Shown piece by piece: positions 18,658 through 27,233 of a stretch of 64,000 bases of DNA. The stretch covers positions 1 through 64,000 of the forward strand of contig CAZCSK010000006.1 of the NCBI GenBank assembly GCA_964501265.1. Reading direction: 5' to 3'. How positions within the stretch are numbered: the first letter of the stretch is position 1; each line of letters begins with the position of its first letter. The stretch comes from CAZCSK01 sp964501265. Lineage in GTDB: Bacteria; Actinomycetota; CADDZG01; JAHWKV01. The position numbers were made by a program, and so were the translations under genes. The notes under the pieces were generated by a model. The model searched no databases and had not been told where the DNA came from. It saw nothing but the letters and a program-made list of their open reading frames with translations.

Positions 18658-18757
18658 CTCGCGGTTTCATGCTCGGACCGGCGCCCTCGGGGGCGCGACA
18701 CCCCGGTACCCGATTCCACTCAGGGGGGTGTGGGGGTGTCGCGCCCCCGGGCGGGGG
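18658..18757. repeat. Palindromic repeat element with 17-base perfect arms
   Basis: The arms CGGGGGCGCGACACCCC (18689-18705) and its exact complement (18734-18750) enclose 28 bases. The identical arms recur at 61646-61699, 43 kb away. Flanking sequence at 18658-18676 is repeated at 1256-1274. The element lies in the 132-base gap between an esterase and an ATP-grasp gene, the only sizeable gap in that operon. It would form a very stable hairpin and could reduce downstream expression. Confidence 0.85.
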
Positions 18758-18769
18758 TGCCTCCATGTT

Positions 18770-19879
18770 TCAGCCCGGGAATAGCCACGAGAGCCCCTCT
18801 TCGAGGCGGTCGCGCCAGTTCTCCCAGTTGTGGCCGTCGGGGGCTTCGACGTAATGCACCTCCATCCCGGTTGCTTCGAGAATCTTCGAGAAGACCCTGT
18901 TTTCTTGGAACAGGGGCTCGTGGAGCCCACAACTCAGGAAGGCCCTTTCACTCACTCGCTTGGGATCTTCTCGGAATCTCTTTATGAATCGAAGGACCGG
19001 AGTAAAAATGCGATCGGCGCGAAGAGGGCCGATATCTGTCATCGCGAAGGAGCCCGACTGAAGCAGAAGGCTTCCAAACAAACCCGGGTATCGGTAAGCA
19101 GTCGAGAGCGCCGCTATTGCTCCAAATGAAGCGCCCATGAGGGCACGAAGCTCGGGTCTGGAAACAAGACCGAACTTGTGCTCGACTTCGGGAATGAGCT
19201 CGCGCGCTACGAACTTCGCGTGCGCTGGATCGTCCGCATACTCTGTGAGCCGGTTTTGCGGATGAAGCAAGGCAGCGACTAGGGGGGCCACAACGCCGCG
19301 ATGTATCAAATTGTCGAGGACAATCTTGAGGTCCGAGTAGGCAAGGTAATCGCCTCCGTCGTGAACTACGAGCAACGGGTACGCGGCGTCGTCCCCAAAA
19401 CTCCGAGGTACGTACATAGTGACTGTGCATTCGCGCCTCAGGGCTCGACTGTTAATCGAAATTTCCTCGAGAGTCCCCGACTCGGCTAAAGGATCCAGAA
19501 TCGCCCAATCCGGCTTCTCGTAGCCAAAACCGTGACACACGGAGTTCGTTCCGAATGCCCCGCGGGCCTTGAAGGGATTGAGTGGATCCTCAAGCCAATG
19601 GGTGCCGCCATTCGACGAGACTTGGAATTTGTATTCTACGCGTGAATGTTCTGGAATCTCCGCCGTCGCAAACCACAGATCCGTCCCTTTAACGCGCGTC
19701 AGAGCGTAGAAGGCATCGGGCCGGGGGATGAAGAGCTGGAGGTTTACTTCGTCGGCATCGCCTAAATATAGAAAGGTGCACGAAGTCCCTTCGACGACTG
19801 GGATCGTCCGCGCGGCGAGAAATTCGTCGACATCGCCGTGGACGAGTTCGGCGAGCGCCTTGACAACCGACTCGCTCAG
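18770..19879 (-). CDS. Fes/IroE-like esterase with N-terminal carbohydrate-binding-like domain
   Basis: This protein of about 369 residues has an N-terminal Ig-like (CBM48/E-set) domain (about residues 25-120; TFLYLGDADEVNLQLFIP). A PF00756 esterase domain follows, with nucleophile elbow MGASFGAIAA and catalytic histidine in PDGHNWENW, as in enterochelin-esterase-like proteins. There is no ATG, GTG or TTG in a sensible position. The best candidate start is CTG 19879, which overlaps the upstream ATP-grasp stop as CTGA, mirroring the ATGA overlaps in the rest of the operon. The E-set domain fits a glucan-linked substrate; this is inferred. Confidence 0.78.
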   Translation of the reverse strand: MSESVVKALAELVHGDVDEFLAARTIPVVEGTSCTFLYLGDADEVNLQLFIPRPDAFYALTRVKGTDLWFATAEIPEHSRVEYKFQVSSNGGTHWLEDPLNPFKARGAFGTNSVCHGFGYEKPDWAILDPLAESGTLEEISINSRALRRECTVTMYVPRSFGDDAAYPLLVVHDGGDYLAYSDLKIVLDNLIHRGVVAPLVAALLHPQNRLTEYADDPAHAKFVARELIPEVEHKFGLVSRPELRALMGASFGAIAALSTAYRYPGLFGSLLLQSGSFAMTDIGPLRADRIFTPVLRFIKRFREDPKRVSERAFLSCGLHEPLFQENRVFSKILEATGMEVHYVEAPDGHNWENWRDRLEEGLSWLFPG

Positions 19880-21099
19880 GCCGCTCGCACCTTCAGCGTG
19901 CGTCCCACTTCGTCGAGCATCTCGCGCAAGGTGTCGTAGTCGGGGTGGCGCATGCGGACCCAGGCATTGGCCATGTAGCCGGCACTGACCGGTTGAGTCG
20001 GAGTTCCCACCCTGGGAAGATGTATGTCGAGAATCCACCTCCCGAAGGCTCGGTTGATGATCTCAACCCCCTCATAACCATCGATGTTTCCATCCTGGCT
20101 CGGCCGCAGAGCGATGATTCCTGCGGAATAGCGCCTCGTTGGAAACTGTTTGGGCTGCCCGTGCACGACGGCGTGAGCCCACTCCGAGTAGATGTCCATC
20201 TCGTTGCCTGCGCTATATAAATCCCAGCATCCAACGCCTGGAGGCCTACATCCAATCTCTGAGAACTTGAGCCCCTTCGGCCCGAAGAACCACTCCATGT
20301 GCGTTGCCGAAGTCTCGATCCCCAAGAGCTCAACCACCCTCCTTCCCATTTCCTTGACTTCCGCATAGGCGGGGGCGGAATCCAGACGATTCGTCGTTAT
20401 GAACTGAGGTGAGATCCACCGCGTTCGCATCGCCTCGAGCACATTGGGATAGTAATGACAGGCGAAATCGTGGACGATTCTTCCATCGATTGTAATAGTG
20501 TCGTAGAAACCCTCGTGGCCCTCGATGTATTCCTCTACAGCCACCGAGTGACCGCTCTCGACGCCGCAGTCGATGATCACAGCTTCAAGTTCCGCGGGGT
20601 CATCGGCGCGAAATGTCCCGGACGCACCGGCGGCGGCTCGCGGTTTAACGATCACGGGGAACCCAACCCGGGCGACGAACTCTCTGACTTCCTCGCCGGA
20701 AGATGCTGCGGTGGAATCGGCGCATGGGACGCCCCCTTCTCGAAGCACCTCCTTCATCGAAGGCTTATCCCGGCACAGGAAGGCTGTGCGAACTGACGTG
20801 CCCGGTATTCCGCAAGCCTCGCGAACATTGGCGGCGGCTAAAATATGCGCCTCAACGGTCGCCTCGAGCCTGTGCACTCGAGCGTGTTTTTGGACCCTTC
20901 GCACCGCGTCGGCCAACGCTTCCTCATCCACGACCGAACGGATCTGCTCGTAATGGGTCAATTGTTGGCGTAGATCGCCGGGCAGGGACTCCTTCGGAAA
21001 CTCACCGATTCCAATGACCGTGGCGCCCGCCTCGCTAAGAGCACGAGGAAACTCCTGCTGGTTGGCCGGAAAGCTGGGTTCGACAAAGATTACGTTCAT
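19876..21099 (-). CDS. ATP-grasp ligase, paralogue A
   Basis: This protein of about 407 residues starts MNVIFVEPSFPANQQEF, matching the starts of its two plus-strand paralogues. The ATG at 21099 is preceded by AAAGAGA, which favours it over the ATG 12 bases upstream. Core elements are CRDKPSMKEVLREGGVPC, PVIVKPRAAAGASGT, an SVAVEEYIEGHEG segment and THMEWFFGPKG with EIGCRPPG. The latter is a variant of the ATP-grasp metal-binding motif with Gly where Asn is common. It is the first gene of the minus-strand operon and is divergent from paralogue B with a gap of only 39 bases. Confidence 0.82.
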   Translation of the reverse strand: MNVIFVEPSFPANQQEFPRALSEAGATVIGIGEFPKESLPGDLRQQLTHYEQIRSVVDEEALADAVRRVQKHARVHRLEATVEAHILAAANVREACGIPGTSVRTAFLCRDKPSMKEVLREGGVPCADSTAASSGEEVREFVARVGFPVIVKPRAAAGASGTFRADDPAELEAVIIDCGVESGHSVAVEEYIEGHEGFYDTITIDGRIVHDFACHYYPNVLEAMRTRWISPQFITTNRLDSAPAYAEVKEMGRRVVELLGIETSATHMEWFFGPKGLKFSEIGCRPPGVGCWDLYSAGNEMDIYSEWAHAVVHGQPKQFPTRRYSAGIIALRPSQDGNIDGYEGVEIINRAFGRWILDIHLPRVGTPTQPVSAGYMANAWVRMRHPDYDTLREMLDEVGRTLKVRAA

Positions 21100-21138
21100 A
21101 TTCTCTTTCATTCTAGGCGCGGCCGATAGGCTGGGGTT

Positions 21139-22356
21139 GTGAATGCCATCTTTGTTGCCCCTTTTCTAATGGAGACAACGCTCCGCTTTGTTGAAGCAGC
21201 CGCCAGCCTGCCCGGCGTACGGCTGGTTCTTGTGAGCCAGGACCCGGAATCGAAAATTCCCGACGCGCTGAGGGCGAAACTGGCCGGACACTGGCGTTTG
21301 GACGACGGCTTGGACGCGACGCAGATTGCGGGCGCGGCGCGCGCCTTGTCCGACCAAATGGGAAAAGTCGAGCGCGTGATAGGCACGCTGGAGCAACTGC
21401 AAGTCCCGCTGGCCGAAGTCCGGGACATGCTCGACATTCCTGGGATGCGAACCGAAGCGGCCATGAACTTCCGCGACAAGGCGAGGATGAAAACGCTGCT
21501 TTCCGACGCAGGCATCCCTTGCGCCCGCCACCAGTTAGTTCAAGACGTCAGCCAGGCAACAGATTTCGCGGCACATGTCGGATACCCCCTTGTGGCTAAA
21601 CCGCAAGCCGGGGCCGGCGCAATCAACACATTTCGCATCGACGACCAGAATGAGCTTTCAGAGCTCCTCGCTGCCCAGCCGCCCACGACGCAGAGCCCCA
21701 CTCTTTTCGAAGAGTTCATCATCGGCGATGAATACTCATTCGACAGCGTTTTTGTCGAGGGCCGAATGGTTTGGCATTCGATTTCCCACTACCTTCCAAC
21801 GCCGCTCGACGTATTGCAGAATCCATGGATCCAATGGGTGGTGATGCTTCCCCGTGTGATCGAGGGCCCGGCTTACGACGACATCCGGTCCGAGGCTTCT
21901 TCGGCGCTTTTGACTCTTGGGATGCAGACGGGCCTTTCGCATATGGAATGGTTTCGTCGCCACGACGGGTCCGTAGCTATTTCGGAGGTCGGGGCAAGGC
22001 CCCCCGGCGCGCAAATCACGACTCTCATCTCATACGCGCACGATACAGACTTCTACGAGGCGTGGGCGCGCCTGATGATCACAGGCGAGTTCACACCGCC
22101 TGAAAGACTTTATTCAGTGGGCGCGGCCTTCCTGCGCGGGCAGGGCAGCGGCCGCGTGCAATCGGTAACCGGAATCGATCAGTTGCGCGATGTTGCCGGT
22201 CTAGTGGTCGAGGCCAGACTGCCGCAGCGTGGCCAGACTCCCACCGGTACCTACGAAGGCGACGGATACGTCGTCGTGCGACACGCCGAAACATCGGTCG
22301 TCGAGAAAGCCTTGGCCGAGCTAGTCACAACGATTCGCGTGGAACTCGGCTCCTAG
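21139..22356 (+). CDS. ATP-grasp ligase, paralogue B
   Basis: This 405-residue paralogue starts MNAIFVAPFLMETTLRF at GTG 21139. It shows the same order of elements: FRDKARMKTLLSDAGIPCAR, PLVAKPQAGAGAINTFRIDD, FEEFIIGDEYSFDS, SHMEWFRRHDG and EVGARPPGAQ. It is followed after 19 bases by paralogue C and then glgB. It is probably cytoplasmic, joining a carboxylate to an amino or thiol group with ATP. Divergence from paralogues A and C suggests different substrates or successive steps rather than redundancy. Confidence 0.82.
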   Translation: MNAIFVAPFLMETTLRFVEAAASLPGVRLVLVSQDPESKIPDALRAKLAGHWRLDDGLDATQIAGAARALSDQMGKVERVIGTLEQLQVPLAEVRDMLDIPGMRTEAAMNFRDKARMKTLLSDAGIPCARHQLVQDVSQATDFAAHVGYPLVAKPQAGAGAINTFRIDDQNELSELLAAQPPTTQSPTLFEEFIIGDEYSFDSVFVEGRMVWHSISHYLPTPLDVLQNPWIQWVVMLPRVIEGPAYDDIRSEASSALLTLGMQTGLSHMEWFRRHDGSVAISEVGARPPGAQITTLISYAHDTDFYEAWARLMITGEFTPPERLYSVGAAFLRGQGSGRVQSVTGIDQLRDVAGLVVEARLPQRGQTPTGTYEGDGYVVVRHAETSVVEKALAELVTTIRVELGS

Positions 22357-22375
22357 TGACGGGCCGCTGGCGTCG

Positions 22376-23590
22376 ATGAATGTCCTCTTCATTGCTCCCG
22401 GCTTCCCGCCGGAGATGCCATTTTTCGTCCGGGGGTTGAGGGCCGTTGGCGCGACCGTCATCGGCCTTGGCGACCAGCCTGCCTCGATGCTGCCCAAGAT
22501 GGCGGCCGAAAACCTATCCGCCTACATCCAGGTTTCCTTCTCGGATGAGCCATCCATCTTTGAGGAGGTCCGGGAAGCCGCACGCCGCGTCCCGATCGAT
22601 CGAGTCGAATGTTTGTGGGAGCCCTTGATGCTGCTCGCCGCGCGCCTTCGCGAGGCACTCGGAATCGAAGGAATGGATGCGGAGACGACGATTCCCTTTC
22701 GGGACAAGGAGCGCATGAAGCAGGTTCTCGACGCCGCTGGCATACGCACGCCGCGCCACATGCGCGCCAACTCGGCCAAAAGCGTCCTCGATGGGGCGGA
22801 GGAGATCGGCTTTCCTTTAATAGTTAAACCAATCGCGGGGGCCGGCTCGGCGGACACATACCGGATCGACGACCGCAAGGATCTTGATGCCGCTCTCGCT
22901 GCTTTAGGCCACGTCCCGGAGGTCAGTGTGGAGGAGTTCATCGAGGCCGAGGAATACACCTTTGACACGGTGTGCGCGGGCGGCAAGATCCTCTTCTACA
23001 ACATCTGCTGGTATCGCCCACGTCCCTTGATCGCCCGCCAACTTGAGTGGGTGAGCCCTCAAAGCGTGGCGCTCCGAGATCCCGACGCGCCCGAACTCCG
23101 CCATGGGCGCGCGATGGGGGAAGCGGTTCTTCGGGCCATGAACTTCTCCGACGGATACTCCCATATGGAGTGGTATCTCACTTCATCGGGGGAGGCGGTG
23201 TTTGGTGAGATCGGGGGCAGGCCCCCTGGGGGACGCACCGTCGACATCATGAACTTCGCATCGGACGTCGATATGTTTACCGGATGGGCCGAAGCTGTCT
23301 GTCACGGCCGAATCTCTCAGCCGATCGAACGTCGTTATAACGCCGCGTCCGTATTCAAGCGGGCTCGTGGCTCTGGACGGATAACGCGGATCGAGGGGCT
23401 CAGCCGACTGATGGCGGAAATCGGCGAGCATATTGTGGTCGTGGATCTCCTCCCCCTCGGGTCCCCACGTAGGAACTGGCTTGCGACATTAATATCCGAC
23501 GGGATGGTCATAGTTCGTCACCCCGACCTTCCTACCACTCTACAAATGGCCGATCGGATCGGAACCGATCTGCGACTCTACGCGGAGTAA
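22376..23590 (+). CDS. ATP-grasp ligase, paralogue C
   Basis: This 404-residue paralogue starts MNVLFIAPGFPPEMPFFVRG. Its core motifs are FRDKERMKQVLDAAGIRTPR, PLIVKPIAGAGSADTYRIDD, VEEFIEAEEYTFDTV, SHMEWYLTSSG and EIGGRPPGGRTVD. Its stop is two bases before the glgB start, so it is certainly in the same transcript as glgB. Closest relatives in the window are A and B; no fused domain is seen. The acceptor and donor are unknown. Confidence 0.82.
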   Translation: MNVLFIAPGFPPEMPFFVRGLRAVGATVIGLGDQPASMLPKMAAENLSAYIQVSFSDEPSIFEEVREAARRVPIDRVECLWEPLMLLAARLREALGIEGMDAETTIPFRDKERMKQVLDAAGIRTPRHMRANSAKSVLDGAEEIGFPLIVKPIAGAGSADTYRIDDRKDLDAALAALGHVPEVSVEEFIEAEEYTFDTVCAGGKILFYNICWYRPRPLIARQLEWVSPQSVALRDPDAPELRHGRAMGEAVLRAMNFSDGYSHMEWYLTSSGEAVFGEIGGRPPGGRTVDIMNFASDVDMFTGWAEAVCHGRISQPIERRYNAASVFKRARGSGRITRIEGLSRLMAEIGEHIVVVDLLPLGSPRRNWLATLISDGMVIVRHPDLPTTLQMADRIGTDLRLYAE

Positions 23591-23592
23591 AC

Positions 23593-25479
23593 ATGCTCAC
23601 CGCTCTCGATATGCATCTGTTGAACGAAGGGACCCACTACCGGCTCTACCGAAAACTGGGAGCGCATCCGATAACGCATCGCGGCGTAGAAGGAATCTCC
23701 TTTGCAGTTTGGGCGCCAAATGCCCAAGGTGTGGGCGTCATCGGCAGTTTCAACGGGTGGGACCCACGTCGCCATCGAATGGAACCGCGCGGAACCAGCG
23801 GCGTTTGGGAACTCTTCGTCCCGGAGCTTGAGGCGGGTCACCTCTACAAGTTCAAAATTAGAACGCGCCACGGTGGTGCCTCGATCGAGAAAGCCGATCC
23901 GTTCGGCTTCGCGATGGAGTTGAGTCCTCAGACGGCCTCGATCATTTGGAACCTCGACCGTTACCGATGGGAGGACGAGGAATGGATGGCCGAACGTGAA
24001 TCGCGGCAATCACCCGACGCGCCGATTTCCATTTACGAAGTCCACCTGGGTTCCTGGCGCCGGCATGTCGGCGGCGAATGGTTTTCGTACCGGGAACTCG
24101 CCCGCACTCTCATCCCATATGTGAAAAAGATGGGCTACACGCACATACAAGTTCTCCCCATCCTTGAGCATCCATTCGACGGATCCTGGGGGTACCAAGT
24201 GGTGGGTTACTACGCTCCGACTTCCAGGTTCGGCACCCCCGACGATTTTCGTTACTTCGTAGAGACCGCTCACCAGGCTGGCCTCGGCGTGATCCTGGAC
24301 TGGGTGCCGGGCCATTTCCCCAAAGACGCGCACGGGCTCAGTTTCTTCGACGGCACGCACTTATATGAGCACGAGGATCCTAAGAAAGGCCACCATCCCG
24401 ACTGGGATACGTCCATCTTCAATTTCGGCCGCCCCGAGGTCTGCTCATTCCTGTATTCCAATGCCTTGTTTTGGCTCGATCAGTACCACATCGATGGCTT
24501 TCGAGTGGACGCCGTTGCTTCAATGCTCTATCTCGATTACTCCCGCAAAGAGGGAGAGTGGATTCCCAACGAGTTTGGGGGCCGGGAGAATCTAGAGGCT
24601 GTTGCGTTCCTCAAGAAATTCAACTACGTCGTGCATCGCCACTTTCCCGACGCCATCACCATCGCCGAGGAGTCCACCGCTTGGCCGAAGGTTTCGGCGC
24701 CGGTGCGCCAGGGCGGGCTCGGTTTCGACTACAAGTGGAACATGGGATGGATGCACGACACACTCGAATACGCCGCCAAAGATCCCGTCTACCGTCGCTT
24801 CCACCAGAACAACCTGACGTTCTCGCTCATGTACGCCTTCAGCGAAAACTTCGTGCTGCCCTTGTCGCACGATGAAGTGGTCCACGGCAAACGAGCCCTC
24901 ATACGCAAAATGCCGGGCGACACATGGCGCAAGTTTGCCAACTTGCGTGCGCTGTTTGGCTATATGTTCGGCCACCCGGGCAAGAAGTTGCTTTTCATGG
25001 GCAACGAATTTGGCCAGCAAAGAGAATGGCATCACGACCGCCAGCTGGATTGGACACTTCTGGAGGATGACTTTCACCGGCGGCTCCAAACCTACGTGCG
25101 AGATCTCAATCGACTCTACGTGTCGGAGCCAGCGCTGCACGAACTCGACTCTTCCTCACGCGGGTTTGAATGGATCGACTTCAGCGATGCCCAGAACAGC
25201 ATCGTTTCCTTCATCAGGCGCGGGCAGGACAGCGATGACTGCTTAGTGGTGGTCGCAAACTTCACACCGGAGCCACACCGCGGGTATCGAGTCGGGGTTC
25301 CGCTTCCCGGCGACTACCGTCAACTGCTGAACAGCGATTATCGAAAGTACGGCGGTTCGGGTCTTGGTGTCTTTGCAGCTGTTACCGCCCAAGATGAGCC
25401 GTGGCAGGACCAGCAATATTCGGTTGCCTTCACGCTCCCGCCTCTCTGCGTCATCTTTCTCAAGCCCGCCACAGATTAG
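23593..25479 (+). CDS. glgB: 1,4-alpha-glucan branching enzyme
   Basis: This 628-residue GH13 enzyme introduces alpha-1,6 branches into glycogen. It has an N-terminal CBM48 domain (GISFAVWAPNAQGVGVIGSF), the GH13 nucleophile in FRVDAVASMLYLDYSR, the acid/base in ITIAEESTAWP and the transition-state stabiliser in LPLSHDEVVHGK. MGNEFGQQREWHH follows, and a C-terminal beta domain. Length is typical of forms lacking the extra N1 domain. It is directly downstream of paralogue C (two bases apart). Confidence 0.96.
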   Translation: MLTALDMHLLNEGTHYRLYRKLGAHPITHRGVEGISFAVWAPNAQGVGVIGSFNGWDPRRHRMEPRGTSGVWELFVPELEAGHLYKFKIRTRHGGASIEKADPFGFAMELSPQTASIIWNLDRYRWEDEEWMAERESRQSPDAPISIYEVHLGSWRRHVGGEWFSYRELARTLIPYVKKMGYTHIQVLPILEHPFDGSWGYQVVGYYAPTSRFGTPDDFRYFVETAHQAGLGVILDWVPGHFPKDAHGLSFFDGTHLYEHEDPKKGHHPDWDTSIFNFGRPEVCSFLYSNALFWLDQYHIDGFRVDAVASMLYLDYSRKEGEWIPNEFGGRENLEAVAFLKKFNYVVHRHFPDAITIAEESTAWPKVSAPVRQGGLGFDYKWNMGWMHDTLEYAAKDPVYRRFHQNNLTFSLMYAFSENFVLPLSHDEVVHGKRALIRKMPGDTWRKFANLRALFGYMFGHPGKKLLFMGNEFGQQREWHHDRQLDWTLLEDDFHRRLQTYVRDLNRLYVSEPALHELDSSSRGFEWIDFSDAQNSIVSFIRRGQDSDDCLVVVANFTPEPHRGYRVGVPLPGDYRQLLNSDYRKYGGSGLGVFAAVTAQDEPWQDQQYSVAFTLPPLCVIFLKPATD

Positions 25480-25550
25480 GACCCTTCTAACCGGGCCGAA
25501 ACCGAATCAGCCCGCGGATTTTTCGCATCAACATATACACTCCAACCGGG

Positions 25551-27218
25551 ATGGGAGACGCCGCCAGGAAAGGTCGCACCAGCGCATTTCGCCGGTATCC
25601 CGCCCTCATCCTGGTAGGGGCTGCTGCAGCTCTCGCGATCCTTCTTCCTTCGGCGCTCACCGTTCCTCAATCGGGTCCCTCGACGCTCGCCGAATTCGCT
25701 CCTGTGCCGGGCTCCGGTGAGGGCCGCAGCGATGTATCAGAGTTTGGTCAGGGAATTTCCGGAGGGCTCGGTTTCGGAAGCGGCCAAGGAGGTGCGACAG
25801 CGCCGCCTCCCGAGCAAGTGGGGGCGCCAAAACAGGGCAAAGCAACTCTGAAGCGTTGTGTCGGCAACCCGCCCCGCCAGACCGAAGATCCTCTCTCTCC
25901 TCCGTGCGTCGCATTCTTCGAGGGGAACAACGGCGGCGCCACGGGGAAGGGTGTAACTAAGGACGAGGTTACCGTCGTGGCAAGGCTGGCCTACCTTACA
26001 GGGGACACCACGACCTCTCCCACCGTCGACTGCGCCGAACCGATGGTCTCCAACGACACCTTGCGCGACACCTACTGCAAGGCGTACATGCGCTATTTCA
26101 ACGAGCGATATCAGACCTACGGTCGCAGAGTCCATCTGTGGTCCAGCCACGGCGCTTCGGAGGCGGCACTCGACCAGCGGTTCAGCCCCTTTGCGTGGGT
26201 CGAAGCACAGAGTGCGAGCACGCAAGCCGCGACACGCAAGTCGGTTTCCGTTGGATTTCTCGGGCGGCCGCGAAGTAGCTACCAGATCTACGCTCCCCAC
26301 TTGATCAGCTTCAGAGCGGATCTCGAAGATCAGGCTCGCATCGGGGCCGCCTACATCTGTCAGAAGCTCGTTGGTCGCAAGGCCCGCTACTCCGGGACGC
26401 CGACCGACAGGGATAAGATCCGTAAATTCGCCCTCTGGTATCACGCCGACAACGCTGAACGCGATCGGCTCGAGAGCGCACTCCAGTCGCAGTGCGACTT
26501 CAAGTTTGATGACTATCAATCGAACGCGGGAAACGTTAATAGCGGAGCGCATCTCGCATCTGCCCGCTTTCGAGAGAAAAACATAACCTCGGTGGTTCTG
26601 CTGATGGAGTCACAGGCCCACGTAAGCGTTACCACTTTGGCCGCCCAGTCCGGCTATTTTCCAGAGTGGGTAATCCCAGGCATGGCGGCAGCGAACTCCT
26701 ACGACACCAACTCCCAGGGTCGCCTCGGAAATCAGGCGGAATGGGCGAACGCCTTTGGCATCACCTTCGATTACAGGCGCGACGCTATCAAAGATCAATC
26801 TTGGTATCGCGCCTACCACGAAATGTGCCAAGAGTGCCCCGACCCGAATATCTCACAGGGCGAGGCCAGCGCGATCGCCTTCGTCTACGATTCGTTGACG
26901 ATGCTCTTCTACGGCATCCAGGCAGCGGGGCCCCGACTAACAGTTGAGAACCTCGACAAGGGACTTCACGCGATACCGCAACAGGGAAGCCCCAACCCCT
27001 ACAAACCGGCCGCATATTTCGCGGCGGGTAATTACTCTTTCCTTAAGGATGCCATGATGATTTCGTGGGATCCCTCAGGACTTCCGCCCGGTTCGTCGAC
27101 GGCGGGTTGCTACCGGTTGCCGTTAGACGGGCAGCGCTTCCGCGGGGGTGATTGGACGAGCGGTGACGACGACGTAAGACGTTTGGGTCCCTGTCAAGGC
27201 ACCGTCTTCGGCGACTAA
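25551..27218 (+). CDS. Membrane-anchored binding-protein-like protein, paralogue 1 of 3
   Basis: This 555-residue protein has a basic N-terminus (RKGRTSAFRRYPAL) and one hydrophobic anchor (about residues 18-38). A conserved VPQSGPSTLAEFAPVPG linker and a Gly/Pro-rich spacer follow, then a large extracytoplasmic region. That region opens with KRCVGNPPRQTEDPLSPPCV, whose two cysteines could form a disulfide, and then KGVTKDEVTVV. This resembles the start of type I periplasmic (branched-chain amino acid-type) binding folds. No permease or ATPase is adjacent. The ligand is unknown. Paralogues lie at 50263 and 55106. It converges on typA with a 15-base gap. Confidence 0.72.
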   Translation: MGDAARKGRTSAFRRYPALILVGAAAALAILLPSALTVPQSGPSTLAEFAPVPGSGEGRSDVSEFGQGISGGLGFGSGQGGATAPPPEQVGAPKQGKATLKRCVGNPPRQTEDPLSPPCVAFFEGNNGGATGKGVTKDEVTVVARLAYLTGDTTTSPTVDCAEPMVSNDTLRDTYCKAYMRYFNERYQTYGRRVHLWSSHGASEAALDQRFSPFAWVEAQSASTQAATRKSVSVGFLGRPRSSYQIYAPHLISFRADLEDQARIGAAYICQKLVGRKARYSGTPTDRDKIRKFALWYHADNAERDRLESALQSQCDFKFDDYQSNAGNVNSGAHLASARFREKNITSVVLLMESQAHVSVTTLAAQSGYFPEWVIPGMAAANSYDTNSQGRLGNQAEWANAFGITFDYRRDAIKDQSWYRAYHEMCQECPDPNISQGEASAIAFVYDSLTMLFYGIQAAGPRLTVENLDKGLHAIPQQGSPNPYKPAAYFAAGNYSFLKDAMMISWDPSGLPPGSSTAGCYRLPLDGQRFRGGDWTSGDDDVRRLGPCQGTVFGD

Positions 27219-27233
27219 GGGCGCGTTAGACCG

